DNA of 64,000 nucleotides from Mariannaea sp. PMI_226 (GCA_024336345.1 JANFOG010000017.1:248001-312000); one strand, 5' to 3'. Numbered from the stretch's first letter, positions 33,191 through 44,777 are shown. The notes: a model not told the origin generated them from the letters alone. A program made the numbers and translations.

Positions 33191-33394
33191 CTTTATTTTT
33201 GTTGCCGGGAGCAGTTTTTTCTGTAGATTAGACTTATAAGATACCTCGAGCCTCCACGAATGACATACCCATAGGGTGATCCTAGTAGCCGGTCTCGGAG
33301 TGGACCCCGGGGCCCCCCGGGCGCCATTCCCCTATCCAGGGGGGCGTCTTCAGGGGAAAAACCCTTATATAAAATCCTCATCTAATTACTTAGT

Positions 33395-33715
33395 TTGAGA
33401 GAAGTCACTTATCGTCATGCCTACATTCTTGACCTTACGTTCCGTGAAAATCTTAGAGATCCAAATGCTTTCATAACTCCCAGAGACATCATCGCGGCTG
33501 GCAAGAATACCGAACCATCAGCAAACGCCTTGAGGCATGCCTTTTTGCCAAAGACGCAGATGGATGGCAGGAGTCGAATCGCTGGGTTGGCTATGGCTAA
33601 TGGCTGGATGGACTTGAACGTAAGTCTCCTAAGTAATTAATTTCCAGAGTTGAGGCCCATGTCAGTGAAAGACGTCTTGAGAAATATGTTTCTGCCTGGA
33701 TGTCAATTTTTAGAG
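33395..33715 (+). pseudogene. Relic of a second NmrA-like gene, C-terminal part
   Basis: From about 33487 the frame reads AAGKNTEPSANALRHAFLPK, then AGLAMANGWMDLN, then after a TAA at about 33638 FPELRPMSVKDVL. These match the last 80 residues of the intact gene at 23552-24685 (LKAGKNTELP, FLPKEVMDR, AIANGWMDLN, FPELKPMSVKDFF). The N-terminal Rossmann part is gone, and the sequence before 33487 does not match. It lies divergently beside the intact regulator, the same relative arrangement as in the left copy. Confidence 0.85.
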
Positions 33716-33879
33716 TGATTTGGACTAGTGCTTATAAGATAGAAGTATAATAATCTACTATTTATCTTGGCATAGTCGTGTTGGACTGGATCTTGAAGGG
33801 AAATCGAGGTCTGCCGTCTCCTTCAACGTATTTCCCACGTTGCAATATCACATGTAATTTCGGGGCGGGGACGCTTTTC

Positions 33880-34434
33880 ATAGATATATTATGCTTCAGA
33901 TAGTTATACCATTACAATTATAATTAGAATTTCTTACATCCGGCGGCCTATTGCCAAAAAGGCAATGATTGCTGATCCATACTTACATTGCTCAAATTGT
34001 GCCCGCATTTCCTCAAGCTCAAAACGTACCTTGTCATGCATTGCCCAAGCTTTGATCTTCTCTCCTTAATCCCGTAATATGGCTGCCCTTTGCTTGTGCC
34101 TCCTTTTGGTCAGTTACTTTCTGCAGATTCCTGTGGTTTAGTAGAGTTGCCAGCAAACAAAGTTGAAGCCTATTCTTCAAGTGTTCAGTGTCATATGTAC
34201 GGCGGCTGAAGCAGTGTCTGCTATTTATAATACGGGTGATGGTCGAAGTAGGTTGGGATGGGGAGTCGGTGAAAACGAATAAGTGTCGAAGCTTATCTCT
34301 TTGGTAGATAATGGAGGTGTGCGTTCCTACTGGAGTAAAACGCATTAATCTTGGTGGGACTAGGTGTAGGGTAAGTATGGAGGCAAATATTTCCACGCAG
34401 ATTAGCGTTCTTTCTAATCCAGTCTAGCGGCTTA
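33880..34434 (+). repeat. Right copy of a diverged direct repeat (partner 21140-22309)
   Basis: Shares ATTGCTGATYCATAC, CTCAAATTGTG, CATTGCCCAA, and AATATGGCTGCCCTTTGCTTGTG with the left copy in the same orientation. It is shorter because of deletions. It leads directly into the aminotransferase relic, as does the left copy. Confidence 0.65.
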
Positions 34435-34565
34435 CTCTACCTGTCCGTGGATACTTGAAAGCTATGTCTGGCTGTGTGCGAAAAGTATGACGCCCTGGAC
34501 GAAGTAATGTGTGGTATGGGTCGCACCGGCACACTTCACGCTAGGGGTAAGAGGGCACTCTGCGT
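34435..34565 (+). pseudogene. Short relic of the class III aminotransferase, right copy
   Basis: The frames read PVRGYLKAM, then LDEVMCGMGRTGTLHA with one frame change. This is the segment just before the PLP lysine region in the longer relic at 22310-23089. Nothing after GRTGTLHA is recognisable beyond about 34565. Confidence 0.75.
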
Positions 34566-35610
34566 ACACTGAAGTTGTCTGCGCCTGCTGCACTGACCTA
34601 GCGAATGCTTTAAGCTTCGCATCTGAGAAAGCAACCCTGTTGGGTGGCTAGGCTGATTTGTCTCGCAGGAATCATGGTGAGGATACCTTCGTGGTCAGCC
34701 CCTGCGTAGAGAGTATCATCTATCTCTAGCAAGCGAAACGTTTGGGAAGGGATAGGTCAAGTACATGACCAGCGGAGTGGGTGGCCCCAAATGTACGTCA
34801 GAACGTGGGTCGCTGCCAAACTCGCAATGTCAATGCCGGCATTCCTGGGTTCGATTCCGGGTTCCCATAGTGAGTGCCAGGCGTTGAAGTCTCCTGGTGT
34901 GTTGCAATTGGCTGGTGGTTTGAAGTTGAGAGTTTTGTCGTGTGTGTGCTTTGGCTGGGATGGCTTGCAATAATTAGACGTTAATTAGGTCACACCCATT
35001 CACAGTTACCCAGAGAAGGTCTCTACATTCCCACCGGCTTCCCCTTCTGGGATATATGCTACCCTGGGCCGGGTTACCCCCAGGCATCTGTCACTCTCAC
35101 CCCTGTTGATATCTCGTTTTCCATAGCCTTGTACATCCTCCGTTTTATCCGCCCTGGACATGTTATCTTCTACACCCCGGGCATCGATAAATACAGAGCA
35201 CCAGTTTTGCAGCCTCAGCGGTGACCGCCTGCCTATTTCCGGTCTAGTACTGCTTCCTAAGCTACACAACATAAATCCCACAGCCGACCGCAACTGAGCA
35301 GACTACTACTTCTGCTGCTTAGCAGACTCCCACTACTGCTGCTGGGCCAAACCACGGTAGCCGAGCAGACTACAAACCCTGGGTTCCCAAGCACAGCCGA
35401 ATGGCCGGAATCTCCACCTACAAGTTCGACAAGTGTACCCCCCCCGTTAGCACTCCCACCACCTTCTCCAAGAAGGGACTCAAACGAAACAATCAACCCA
35501 CCATCGGATGAGCACCTGGAAAAGTCACCAAAGCCTATATATTGATATCACCACCAAGTGTGGTTGTAGTCTAACTGCTATTGCCGAAGCTTATATGCTT
35601 TGGCAGTCCT
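34566..35610. other. Intergenic with a lone pol III B-box-like sequence
   Basis: GGTTCGATTCC at 34848-34858 is an exact tRNA B-box, and an A-box-like AGCGGAGTGG lies at 34771-34780. No cloverleaf can be folded: the T-stem has a mismatch and the acceptor ends do not pair. Near 35297-35350 there are Leu- or CTG-rich short repeats leading into a proline-rich open stretch with no ATG start. I call no gene. Confidence 0.35.
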
Positions 35611-36171
35611 TCAAGAGTTTAAGTAGTTGGGCATGATCCACGATTTACACACAGGACAGGTGTCGTGGCGTCTAAAAAACCATTGAGTGAAGCAGCTTGA
35701 GTGAAAGATATGGCCGCATTGTAACTGACGGATTATATCCTCATCCAGCATTGGGTCCAAGCAAATTACACTAAAACATAGTCAGAAAATAGAGTTTAGC
35801 AAGTATCCCCTGGGTGCCCACCAGATATCAAAACCGGATGCGATTATCGCCACATCATTTGTTTCGGCCTTCCACTGTTTGCGGGTTCGTGCAGGAGCAA
35901 CTTGGTCTAGCATCATCACCTCCAAATCGTCGTCATCGTTCATCTCAGAAACGTTACTGGATATAGTCCCATACTCTGCAGCTCCTGCATCTCCTGTTGG
36001 ACACCTATGGGTTTTCAATATGCCTCAGTACATATTACCATCTAGCTCATAATAAGGGACAAACATAATATGACATATTAGTGCCAGGATGAAAATGGCG
36101 AGGAAGATTACACCTAATGGCAAGTCGGTGGCTGGTGGCAGGGATTTATCTGCAGGAACAATGGTTGTCAT
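35611..36171 (-). CDS. Single-pass membrane RING-H2 protein A (probable E3 ubiquitin ligase)
   Basis: Exons 36171-36039, 35993-35822 and 35770-35611 give 154 residues. Introns are 45 nt and 51 nt (GTGGGC...TTTTAG). After a short N-terminus, PLGVIFLAIFILALICHIMF forms one transmembrane helix, followed by an acidic segment (MNDDDDLEV) and a C-terminal RING-H2: C-V-I-C, then LQCGHIFHSSC, FTQWF, DTCPVCK. The second intron falls inside the codon of the first RING cysteine (TG|T). Such proteins sit in internal membranes, recruit an E2 through the RING and ubiquitinate partners, as ATL-type ligases do. An in-frame upstream ATG at 36222 would add 17 residues. Two similar genes lie at 37606 and 60450. 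Intron 1 is near the minimum fungal length, so that junction is less certain. Confidence 0.8.
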
Positions 36172-36698
36172 GTCGAAGATGATAGCGTCAATTTTATAAA
36201 TTGATGGTGGTTTTAGGTGCAATAAATTATAAAATTGCTTATTTGGCCTGTTTATATATGGGAGGGTGAGAAAGCTGTGATGTCACCAGATCCAAAGCCA
36301 AGCTGCAAGTTGTAGTCTACAGCAGTTCAGGCCACCTATATTGCACGTTTTACATTTGTATATGTGGCTTTCGGTATATTTACTGGCATTCTACCTTGGA
36401 ATCGGTGGGTATCGTGCCTGCTCTAAGAACGGCATGTCGATCCTAGCCTAGGAGCAGCTCGTTAGTCGGCTTTGACCCCTTCGTAACTCTCTGATAGAAC
36501 TCTTACCATATTATTTTTTTGGGACGTCTTCTCAAGTCGCACCTTGAAGTGAATGTTCAACATATAGATCGAATAAAACATATGTGAGAGAGAGTATTCC
36601 ATGATCAATTTTTGCAGCATTTAATGGCAATCATTTCATTCATCAACCTCTATTTTCCAATCCACAACAACATGAATGTGTATTTCGGATCGTCGGGT

Positions 36699-36881
36699 TT
36701 AAGCACTCTCGCCGTCCGCAATACGAATTCGGCCCTCAATACTGAACCCATGCGTCCAGTATCCATCGATCTCGTGGAGTGTTTCACGCTTCTTGCGAGG
36801 CACCAGGAGCAAATAGAGGCCAAAACCGACCTTGGTGATGACGTTGAAAACTGCGTACCGACTCCTTTGACGAGAAAACAA
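36699..36881 (-). pseudogene. Fragment of an opsin-like seven-helix protein, C-terminal end
   Basis: The frame reads SRYAVFNVITKVGFGLYLLL, then GYWTHGFSIEGRIRIADGESA and a stop. This matches my memory of the last helix and tail of fungal microbial-type rhodopsins and HSP30-like opsin relatives. In true rhodopsins the lysine of the last helix (here in VITKVGFG, near 36832) holds retinal by a Schiff base. The upstream helices are not recognisable: the sequence before 36881 reads through possible EVSMAYSTS residues with a stop. Probably a decayed gene or a lone last exon. Confidence 0.55.
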
Positions 36882-37605
36882 GTATCAAACATCACGAAAC
36901 GACGTCGAGTATGCCATCGAAACTTCAGAGCAAACGCCATCACCGAAAACATGCCATCTCATTCACCACACTCAGCAAAGCCAATACGTCATGAAGATTA
37001 AGAGAAAGGGGTGGAGTTTGAAGCAAGATGACATATGGCCCTCCATATTGGACGGACTGTTTGAGGCCTCAGTTAGGTGAAAAGTTTTGCGTAAGGCATC
37101 TCGGCCGACTGAGCTCGGGGCATAACCGCATTGAGCATGTGTGCATGACAACCGCGTTAGAGATGTCAGAGGGGCAAAGTTTGCCGGGGGCTGGCAGTCT
37201 TGCGTTTCATGAGGGGCGAACGATTATGTTGTAGATGGCCCTTTTATTTATCCCTTTTTTCCTGTTTGTTTTCATGTGGCTGATCATTCTAGTGACACAC
37301 ACATGCTCGTGACGCACCCTGAAAGGGTGGCATTTTTCCAAGTCTGGGGCAACTATTTGACGACAAAACTCCTGAAAATGGGCGGCAGACACAAGCCCTT
37401 CGAGTAGTAGTGCATTTTTGATAGGTGTCGTATGCTTTGCGTCATGATATTTTGATCAGATCACAATGTGCCCAGCGCGATGCGCGTCATCGGAGACCAT
37501 TGCTGGCCCCGATATAATACTGAGACTAGATGAACCATGGCTCAGCATATGCGATGGACGCGACAAGAACTTGACTACAAGTATATCCACTAACAATTAC
37601 ACCTC
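36882..37605. other. Intergenic between opsin fragment and RING-H2 gene B
   Basis: No gene recognised beyond possible faint opsin similarity in the first 100 bases. Confidence 0.4.
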
Positions 37606-38208
37606 ATGAGCTTCGTCGCAGGCAACTTGACCCGGCCGAATGCCTACGATGTGTCAACTCCAGGGTTGCCGGTTGCCATACCGTTCCTGGTGATATTTGT
37701 CGTTATAGTCATCGTAGCGTTCGTGCTGTTCATTCTATACGTGGTCCTTCCCAGTTCCTGCGACCAATGTGCATGCTAATGGACAACAGACATCTGGTGA
37801 AATTATGGAGCTCTCGCCAACCTGGAAGAGATGTCGAGAGTGCACCGAGAACACCGAGGGAGACAACAGACGTACGAATGTTAAATGATGTCAACCCCTC
37901 ACAAAAGTACGAGCAGGTCAACGGGTTTAAGAGGCAGACAACTTGGCCTTCTATCCAGTCTAGCTCATCTGAGATCTGGTGCGTCGCAAGTGGTGTGGTT
38001 TTCCTCACAATACTGACATCGTTGTAGTGCAATCTGTCTTGAAGTCCTAGCGGATGGAGAAAACGTCCGACGATTGAAATGCAAACATTTGTTTCATATG
38101 AGTTGCATCGACTCTTGGTTCCAAAAACGCCGCGTCGACTGCCCATTGTGTAAGTCGATATTCATTCCAAACAGAGAAAGTGATCCTGGACCGGCAGAAG
38201 CTCGTTAG
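37606..38208 (+). CDS. Single-pass membrane RING-H2 protein B (probable E3 ubiquitin ligase)
   Basis: Exon 1 starts at ATG 37606 and encodes a short N-terminus with a glycosylation-like NLT, then one transmembrane helix (IPFLVIFVVIVIVAFVLFIL). Intron 1 is uncertain. The best frame-keeping choice is 37769-37830 with GCTAAT as branch site, giving 163 residues; the donor is not ideal. Intron 2 (37979-38027, 49 nt, ends TTGTAG) is clear and again splits the first RING cysteine codon (TG|T). Exon 3 encodes C-A-I-C, LKCKHLFHMSC, IDSWF, DCPLCK and a short basic-acidic tail, ending at TAG 38206-38208. Same size, topology and intron position as genes A and C. Predicted to be a membrane-anchored ubiquitin ligase; partner unknown. 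Confidence 0.75.
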
Positions 38209-38674
38209 GCGAATATCTATGGTATCGGATTAAAGCATAAAAGACATTAAGCTGCGAAGAGTGGCCATATTGGGGTTCAATCTGCACACAGCATGTATTT
38301 GGGCATGCCAGCATTGTTTAGTTGCACTATACGCCACCTTGATAAGTAATCGGCAGCGATCTCAACAAAACTGTACAGCTCGTGCACACGAAACGTACCG
38401 ACTGGAACATAACCAGCAAAAGGCATGTGCGAATATCTTCAAGAGAGCCCTGGGCACGGACGAAAGAGATTGTGCTGGAATGGCCCTATAAAAGTAGTGT
38501 AAGACTAGTCTACAAGGGGGCCGGGACGTTTGATGCTAAGGGGCCGTGGAGTTGGTGAAAGGCTATGGCTGGGCGCGAGAGTTTAGCCACATAAAGAATA
38601 TATCTACATTTGAGAGATACCCTTAAAATGGTTGGGAATGGGTAACAGCGCCCTATGTATGTAGCTCGACTCGT
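38209..38674. other. Intergenic
   Basis: No gene recognised. Confidence 0.4.
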
Positions 38675-39376
38675 CTACAGTATTATTACTTGCGATGTGT
38701 GAGGGACATATTTGCGTAAGTTCTCGTTTATCCCTTGTTGTGCTGGACCAACTCCAAACAACCCGAGATCATCAGCGTTATCGAGGACCATCACCCACTT
38801 CGACCGCGTTTCAATCCTACTACGCACCGCATCAAGTCCATCCGACCCATCAAGCTGCTCGTCGACTACTCCGAGCTTCCTCCCGATCGTCTTATAATCG
38901 GACGTAAAAGTCGCTTCGTTATCTGCATGCACCCAGAAGATGTAGCATTCGCCATCGTCGTCGAACCGTCGATTTGCGTAATCCAGCGCAATCTGTTTTC
39001 CTTGGTTCGTCAGCACCGTCGTCCGCAATTATGCAAGAGTGCGCCCATTTGAAGGTGGAGACTTGATCTTAACCTCCAAAGGCCCAAAGGGCAGCACTAT
39101 AAAATCCTGATGTTGGCGGTAAAGCTTGTCTAGTAAGATCTTCAGCACGGCCATATCCTCGTTGCGGGGATGTGGAATAACGCGGACGACTTCGGCGCGG
39201 GCCGGCTGGTGGAGCAAGTAGTAGTGAACATTGCCCTGAAGGTTGCGATGATTGATTAAGTTCTGGTCGCGGAATTGGTTATGACTGACGTCGCGCCGGT
39301 GGTCTCCCCCATTCTGCTGCCATCGTGGCAACCGTTCAACTAGGATCTGGATATAAAATGAACGTGCATTCCTCAA
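38675..39376 (-). pseudogene. NLR (NB-ARC) gene fragment, broken
   Basis: Two minus-strand frames, 39376-39029 and 39028-38675, are joined by a frame change. The first has NLQGNVHYYL, PARAEVVRVIPHPRNEDM and a linker typical of the segment before the nucleotide-binding domain in fungal NLR-like TPR/NB-ARC proteins. The second starts with a damaged P-loop: QGKQIALDYANRRF lacks the Thr/Ser after GK and the glycine pattern before it. It continues FWVHADNEATF, KTIGRKLGV and WVMVLDNADDLGLF (Walker B), and is lost at about 38675 before the helical and repeat regions. Intact NLRs sense non-self or invaders and can trigger cell death. This remnant lacks both the working nucleotide site and the sensor repeats. 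Confidence 0.8.
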
Positions 39377-41958
39377 GAAGATGTGACCTTGGAGGTGAAT
39401 GCATGAGGCACCGGCGTGCCTACGTAGCCTACTTCAGCCGTTCACGTGACTGTATGGCAGAAACGTATCATTTCAACTTATATCACTGATGAGGGATCTA
39501 ATCTAGTAAGAATGAGGGTGCAATGCAAGATATGGGCCCGCGGGGTTCGGCAAGACGATTCTCTGCGCCAACAGAAAACAGCAAAGACTCGGGCGGAGAC
39601 TGTCTCCGAAGTACATAAATTTCACCAGAGTATCTTGGGTGCTTCATTGCCATCCTCGACCACTGTAAAGGGGAGATTTCCAAACTTAAAATCGTGACCC
39701 ATAAGTAAGATTTCGCCATAGAGGACTCTGTCTTCGAGGCTGTACCTCAGCAGAAAACGCCTGAGCTGCATCCAACGGCTTCTGTCCAATGACTATATGA
39801 AGGGTATAGTACGCGTGTTTGAATGTCACAGCTGCTGCTCTCAAACCCCAACCATTGACTGTCCGGGGGAGGCAGATGCCCAGATTGATCGAGGCTCAGG
39901 TCTCCTCAGAATAGTTCCAGCATGCCATGGAGCCGGGGTGATGGATGGCATCTCGAGGATCCCTAGCAGAGACAGCAATAAGAGCTCCTTGCCTAACCTA
40001 CTTGCTAACAGTGAAATGTAGATGGCGGCAATTCTACTTCTAGCGATGGGTCAGGACCTTCAGCAATAAGGGAGTAGGCGCAGCGCCTAGCTCTATATAG
40101 TTATGTCTCCTTCATTTGGTCTGATGACCTTCTCTATCTATAATTACTATACACCTTGATAATTCTCCCTGGCTTTATCCATGCTATTTCATTATTATTG
40201 CATGACATCTAAACATCCGTCACACTTAGATATCATCTTAAGCGGGCGCACTTGAGACGATTGTGTCTTGTGCAGGTCCCTTTGCGCTGACGGCACATAT
40301 ACAGGGTTTGTATTACTGGTTATGGGGAGAGATCGTAGTGACGGGTTAGCTTGAGCTTGGGAAACCTTAAGCACTAAATAGCGTGCGGCACAGGGAGATG
40401 CCAGCCCTTTGCAGCTCTTCCCCAGACGCGAGGGGGCTTTTGTTATTCGATGCAGACTAGGTTTCCGATTCAAACCTTGTTGTCAGCCACCTGCCGTATA
40501 GTGGGTGGTAGAGTGCTCAGATTTGCGTCTAGACATCTTTAAAACACGGCAAGCGATATGTAATAGGAGCTGGCATAGAAGGCAATAACTACAAGCTGAC
40601 TGGCTTGCGAAGTCGGTTTCCTGTGATTGATATAGATTATGAATGGTTTACTGACTCCCTCTAGCACATTCATCCATACATGGATAATATCTTGCAAGCT
40701 GCTTGGCCCGCAAAAAGGATTGATAATGTGAAGATGATGTCACATATGCGGGATTTCTCACGCAGTAAACCTGCATTCCTGTACCTAGATCACAGCTATT
40801 GACACGAAAGTATCATATCCCGTCACTTCTGCCATACTTATGTGGCTGCGCTATACATTCAATCAAAAGTGTGGCCATACGAACTGGGATGTTATGCCGC
40901 CACACCGTTACTAGCGTGTCACTCTTGCCAGAATCTGAGAGAGCCCTAAAATGGTGATCGGCTATCAACTTAGCAGCACAACAGTGTTATGTGTAATCGT
41001 TTCGCTTCCCCTTCAACTCTACTTCCCCGGTGATACTTCCAAATGGAATCGATTACACGACGTCTGTATTCACTATTCACATGCTGCACATAAAGAGACT
41101 AGATCATGACCGTGGGTGTAATGCCGGCGATTACGGGCATCTGAAACCGTAGTACCTGAGACTAGCAGCACCTGCATGCTTCACATGCTTAGTTTTTGTT
41201 AACTGGCCGAGGGGTTGGGCACACAAGTTCAGTCAACACTTGCTAAGGACGACTAAAATGACCCGTTGACTATTCTGGGCATATCATAATGGCTGCATAT
41301 GTAAGCATTTGTGTGGATTGAACTGCCATCAAGTGTAGTACTGTACAAGCTGGCCAAATGTTGCTTTATCCCGAGTAGTATGCCGCTGGAAGAGTGTTCA
41401 TGTTAACTGGATCAGTGTTAGTTGTGGAGAGTCCGTGCTTTAATCCATGCTTTGGGGAATTGTCGCTACTCTGTTTGGGTTAGTACGAATGAATGGTTCT
41501 CAAGGCACCGGATAGCAACTCAAAGCCGCACGGACTTGGGAATTTTCTTCAGGCCACGGTTAACCGCCATACGAACTATCATACAGTCCGCCTGACACGG
41601 GCAGCAAAGCACAAAGTCCGCAATCTCTATCATTTCGGCTGCAGCCAGGGACATTGTGCGCTCCGCATATCGCACATTCCCCCCTAATTACATTCAGGAC
41701 CTTGCACAGACCGTGGCAAGTCCAGCTCGGATCCTTTACCCAATCAGCAAAGCTGATAGCGGCGTGACGTCATCCCTAGATCAATATGAAAGGATGGCGT
41801 GTTACATGACGAGGTGTGATGTGAGAACTGAATTGTGCATTATGGTCCTATTGACCTCCGGAAAAACAGCCATTTCGCTTCTCCAATAATATGACGATCC
41901 CCTGTCTCAACCTTAAACTGTGAGCAAGTCGCCGATATATTCATCTTGAGTAGACCGA
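39377..41958. other. Long intergenic stretch, nothing recognised
   Basis: 2.6 kb with only short shadow frames on both strands. No intron-linked reading frame, RNA gene or transposon motif could be supported. Confidence 0.4.
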
Positions 41959-43398
41959 ATGACGACTTGGCCGATCTTCCACTTCTTCTCAACTCGAGGA
42001 GTTGACGCCAAGCTAATGGATTCATCTTACTTTTCAGCGCCTACGATCAATGATTCCATCGCATCCGTTGACGGCAAAGCAATCCGTCCGGCTACATTGT
42101 CGAAGAATATTATTTCCTCTCTCCATTTCCGAAAGACGGCTGTTTTGTTGCCCCCAGATGCTAGCCTCGAAACCCCGCCAGATCTCAAGACATCCAATCC
42201 GTACGCTATTTCGCCTGTTGACCATGGTATTCCTGGAAACACTTCAGCATCCAAGGAATCAGAGCAATCGGCCCTCTTTGAGTACGCTGAAGATGACAGT
42301 GATATAACGTCCTGCCCGTGGAGGCATGTCGACTACCTTTGTCACGACTGGAAGGAGGAAAACATCTGGTCATCTTGGAAATACATGACCACTCGTCGTA
42401 GAGAGTATCCAAATCGTTCACGTCTAGAGAATGCGTCTTGGAGAACATGGACGAAATGCAAATACAACCTGAAGACTGTGTCTCCGGAGACCGTTAATTG
42501 GTAAGACCACAGTAGAAGTTGCGCAAATATCAAGCTAACTCATAGCAGGCTCAAGGATAATGATGTGACTTGGCTATATGGGCCGCTTCAGCAACATCTA
42601 AACCAGATCGATTGTACAGATGCTGAAGTTTCTGATATCTCATCCAAGACCAGTTTACAGGTCTGGGTCAACAATGAGTCTATACTAAAGAGAACCCCGG
42701 AGATCATATTACAGAGGCCTTTATCGCCTTCATATTTGCTCAATCAGTCAGCACCGTTGATTCGATCACAGGAAACTGACCGTCAGGGTTTTAAGAGGCG
42801 AACCCCTAATCGAGCAGCAGTTTCGAGCCACCTGAGCTACAATGCCTCTAGTATGCTGTCCTCTTCAGTCTCTAATGTTTCACCTCGAGGCATCGAGCGG
42901 AAACGCATTCACTTCAATGATAAAGTCGAGCAATGTATTGCCGTTGAGAGTAATGGTGATGTCGACGATGGCAGCAACTGTGATCCCTACAGCGAGAGTG
43001 ACTCCGGTGATGGCTTCCCGATGAAGCGGCTGCGCCCACAAAATAGGGCTTCACCCATCAGGAAGGAAACAATGAATGACAAGAAATCATTTGTCTCTGA
43101 CAGAAAGACGATTGCGATTCTTCCTTCGACAACACTAAACCACGAAGGGCCTACCCAAGTGCCTTCGGAGGAAATGAAACATAGAAGCAGTATTCGCAAT
43201 CCTATCCTCACGCGATCCTTGACACAGAAGATGTGTTCGAAGCACACGAGCAGGTTCGTTGAAGAAGAGGAGAACTATGATAAGACGGATGTCGATGTCG
43301 ATGCAGCCTCAGCTAGCTCAATATTTGGCCGCTTTTTCGACATTGTTAATACAGCTAGGGACATGGCATATTTGACTTGGAATGCGGGCCACAAATGA
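41959..43398 (+). CDS. Reg1-like regulatory subunit of protein phosphatase 1 (DUF1752 family)
   Basis: Exons 41959-42500 and 42549-43398, with a 48-nt intron (GTAAGA...CTAAC...AGCAG) splitting the Trp codon of SPETVNW; 463 residues. The core has VDYLCHDWKEENIWSSWKY, RLENASWRTWTKCKYNL, SPETVNWLKDNDVTWLYGP (about residues 120-195). This is the conserved signature of fungal Reg1/Hex2-type proteins. Downstream, KRIHF (residues 299-303) in RKRIHFNDKVEQCIAVE fits the RVxF dock for the PP1 catalytic subunit. The family targets PP1 to Snf1-pathway kinases and sets carbon-catabolite repression. The protein is shorter and more diverged than I expect of the main orthologue, so this could be a paralogue. 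The start is the first ATG in frame; an upstream exon cannot be excluded. Confidence 0.85.
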
Positions 43399-44777
43399 CC
43401 TTGGTTGGTAATGTACCGATTTAGGTCAGGTAGGCGTCTACTACAAGGGGTTCTTGGTGGCGAGCATCTTCTGTACCTAGGCCCTATGTTGCCTAGTTCG
43501 AAATTTTTACAGCCTAACTAAGCGGACGCTAAACCTGGAATGAGCTACTTTGCAAGCTCTGGGAAAAATTACTGTCAGGTAAATGCAATATACCTTGCTA
43601 TTACACCCATCATACTTGGCCCCTGGGGAAGGAATGGCGACATGCCAAAATGATAAGTTGAGCATTTGAGTATGGTACAAACACGAGAGATTATAATACA
43701 TCTTCACGCTGGAGACCGGGTTCAAATTCCACCTCCACAGGAACGGTTTTGACGAAGAGGAACTAAAATGTAGGCGGATGTTCATACCCTACCTGAAACC
43801 AAACCCCTTCGCAGGGCAACATCTCGCACACGAATTTTCAGAAGGTTTTAGCCATCACTATCACTCGAAGATATGCCAACAAAGTAACTTAAAGGCCGTT
43901 GGAGCGGCGATCCGGTTCATATTTGCCACAATCCTCGTCGAAGATACAGAGCGTAAGCCGTGTACCTTACCGCAAAAATTACACATTTTCTATCTGGCGT
44001 CCATGATGCCTCGAATGGTCCGGCTAGTTAAGATACAAGTCCATGCCCGCGTGACATGATTCTGGAAGTGCGTCTTAATTTTATTGTCGTCCCGTACATT
44101 AGAAATACGTGATAGATGGCTGGCTGTGTAAGAATCACGGATAAGATCACCTACCGCCGCATCGTCGGGCGTCAGGGAGAGAGCCTTGCCGATGCATATA
44201 AGACTCCATCTTGGCCACCCGCGCGCTCTCTCTCTCTCCGAAGATACCCCCTAACAGCGATTTGCAGAGGGTTTTCGGCTCGAGAGTCGCTGGTAGTCGA
44301 AATCATATTCGGAAACATGACAAGAAGATGGCGAGCAACAGCCGATCACTGCCGTCTCGGTCCACGCGTACGAAAAGGCTTCCGAGTCCCCGCAGCGGTT
44401 TAGAGGAACTTGATGACGAGTGCCTCACTTCTCGAAGGGCAGAAGGCGACTATACTTTGGCCCTGAAATATGAACTGCCCTTGGTAACAAACCGAGCAGC
44501 CGCCATGCTTCTGGAATCGCCGGGCCAGTCTCGCCAGCCTCCTGGCCAGTCAATGGCGCGACCGTAGCCCTGTTATAAATTCTTTGAGACCGAGTCCACA
44601 AACGAGGTGCCAGGTTTTATGAGGAACACCTCCATTTCTCAAGCAATAGTGGATGGAAAGCGAGATATCTGTGTGTTATAGACGTCGTCAGTCATGGCCA
44701 ACTCCAAGAGGACAAACAACCTACCAACTCATCACCATCACCATCTTCGTCTCCTCTGTCTTCCTTGTCCTTTGTCA
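43399..44777. other. Intergenic
   Basis: Includes a 118-codon open frame at 44211-44567 with CT-rich upstream sequence but no recognisable domain; I do not call it. Confidence 0.4.

Noticed and set aside
34791..34870. Possible tRNA gene around GGTTCGATTCC
   Set aside because: The T-stem has a mismatch and no matching acceptor stem is found upstream; reported only as a low-interest B-box.
44211..44567. 118-codon frame MATRALSLSPK...
   Set aside because: Starts in a CT-repeat, has no domain, and an equally long frame overlaps it.
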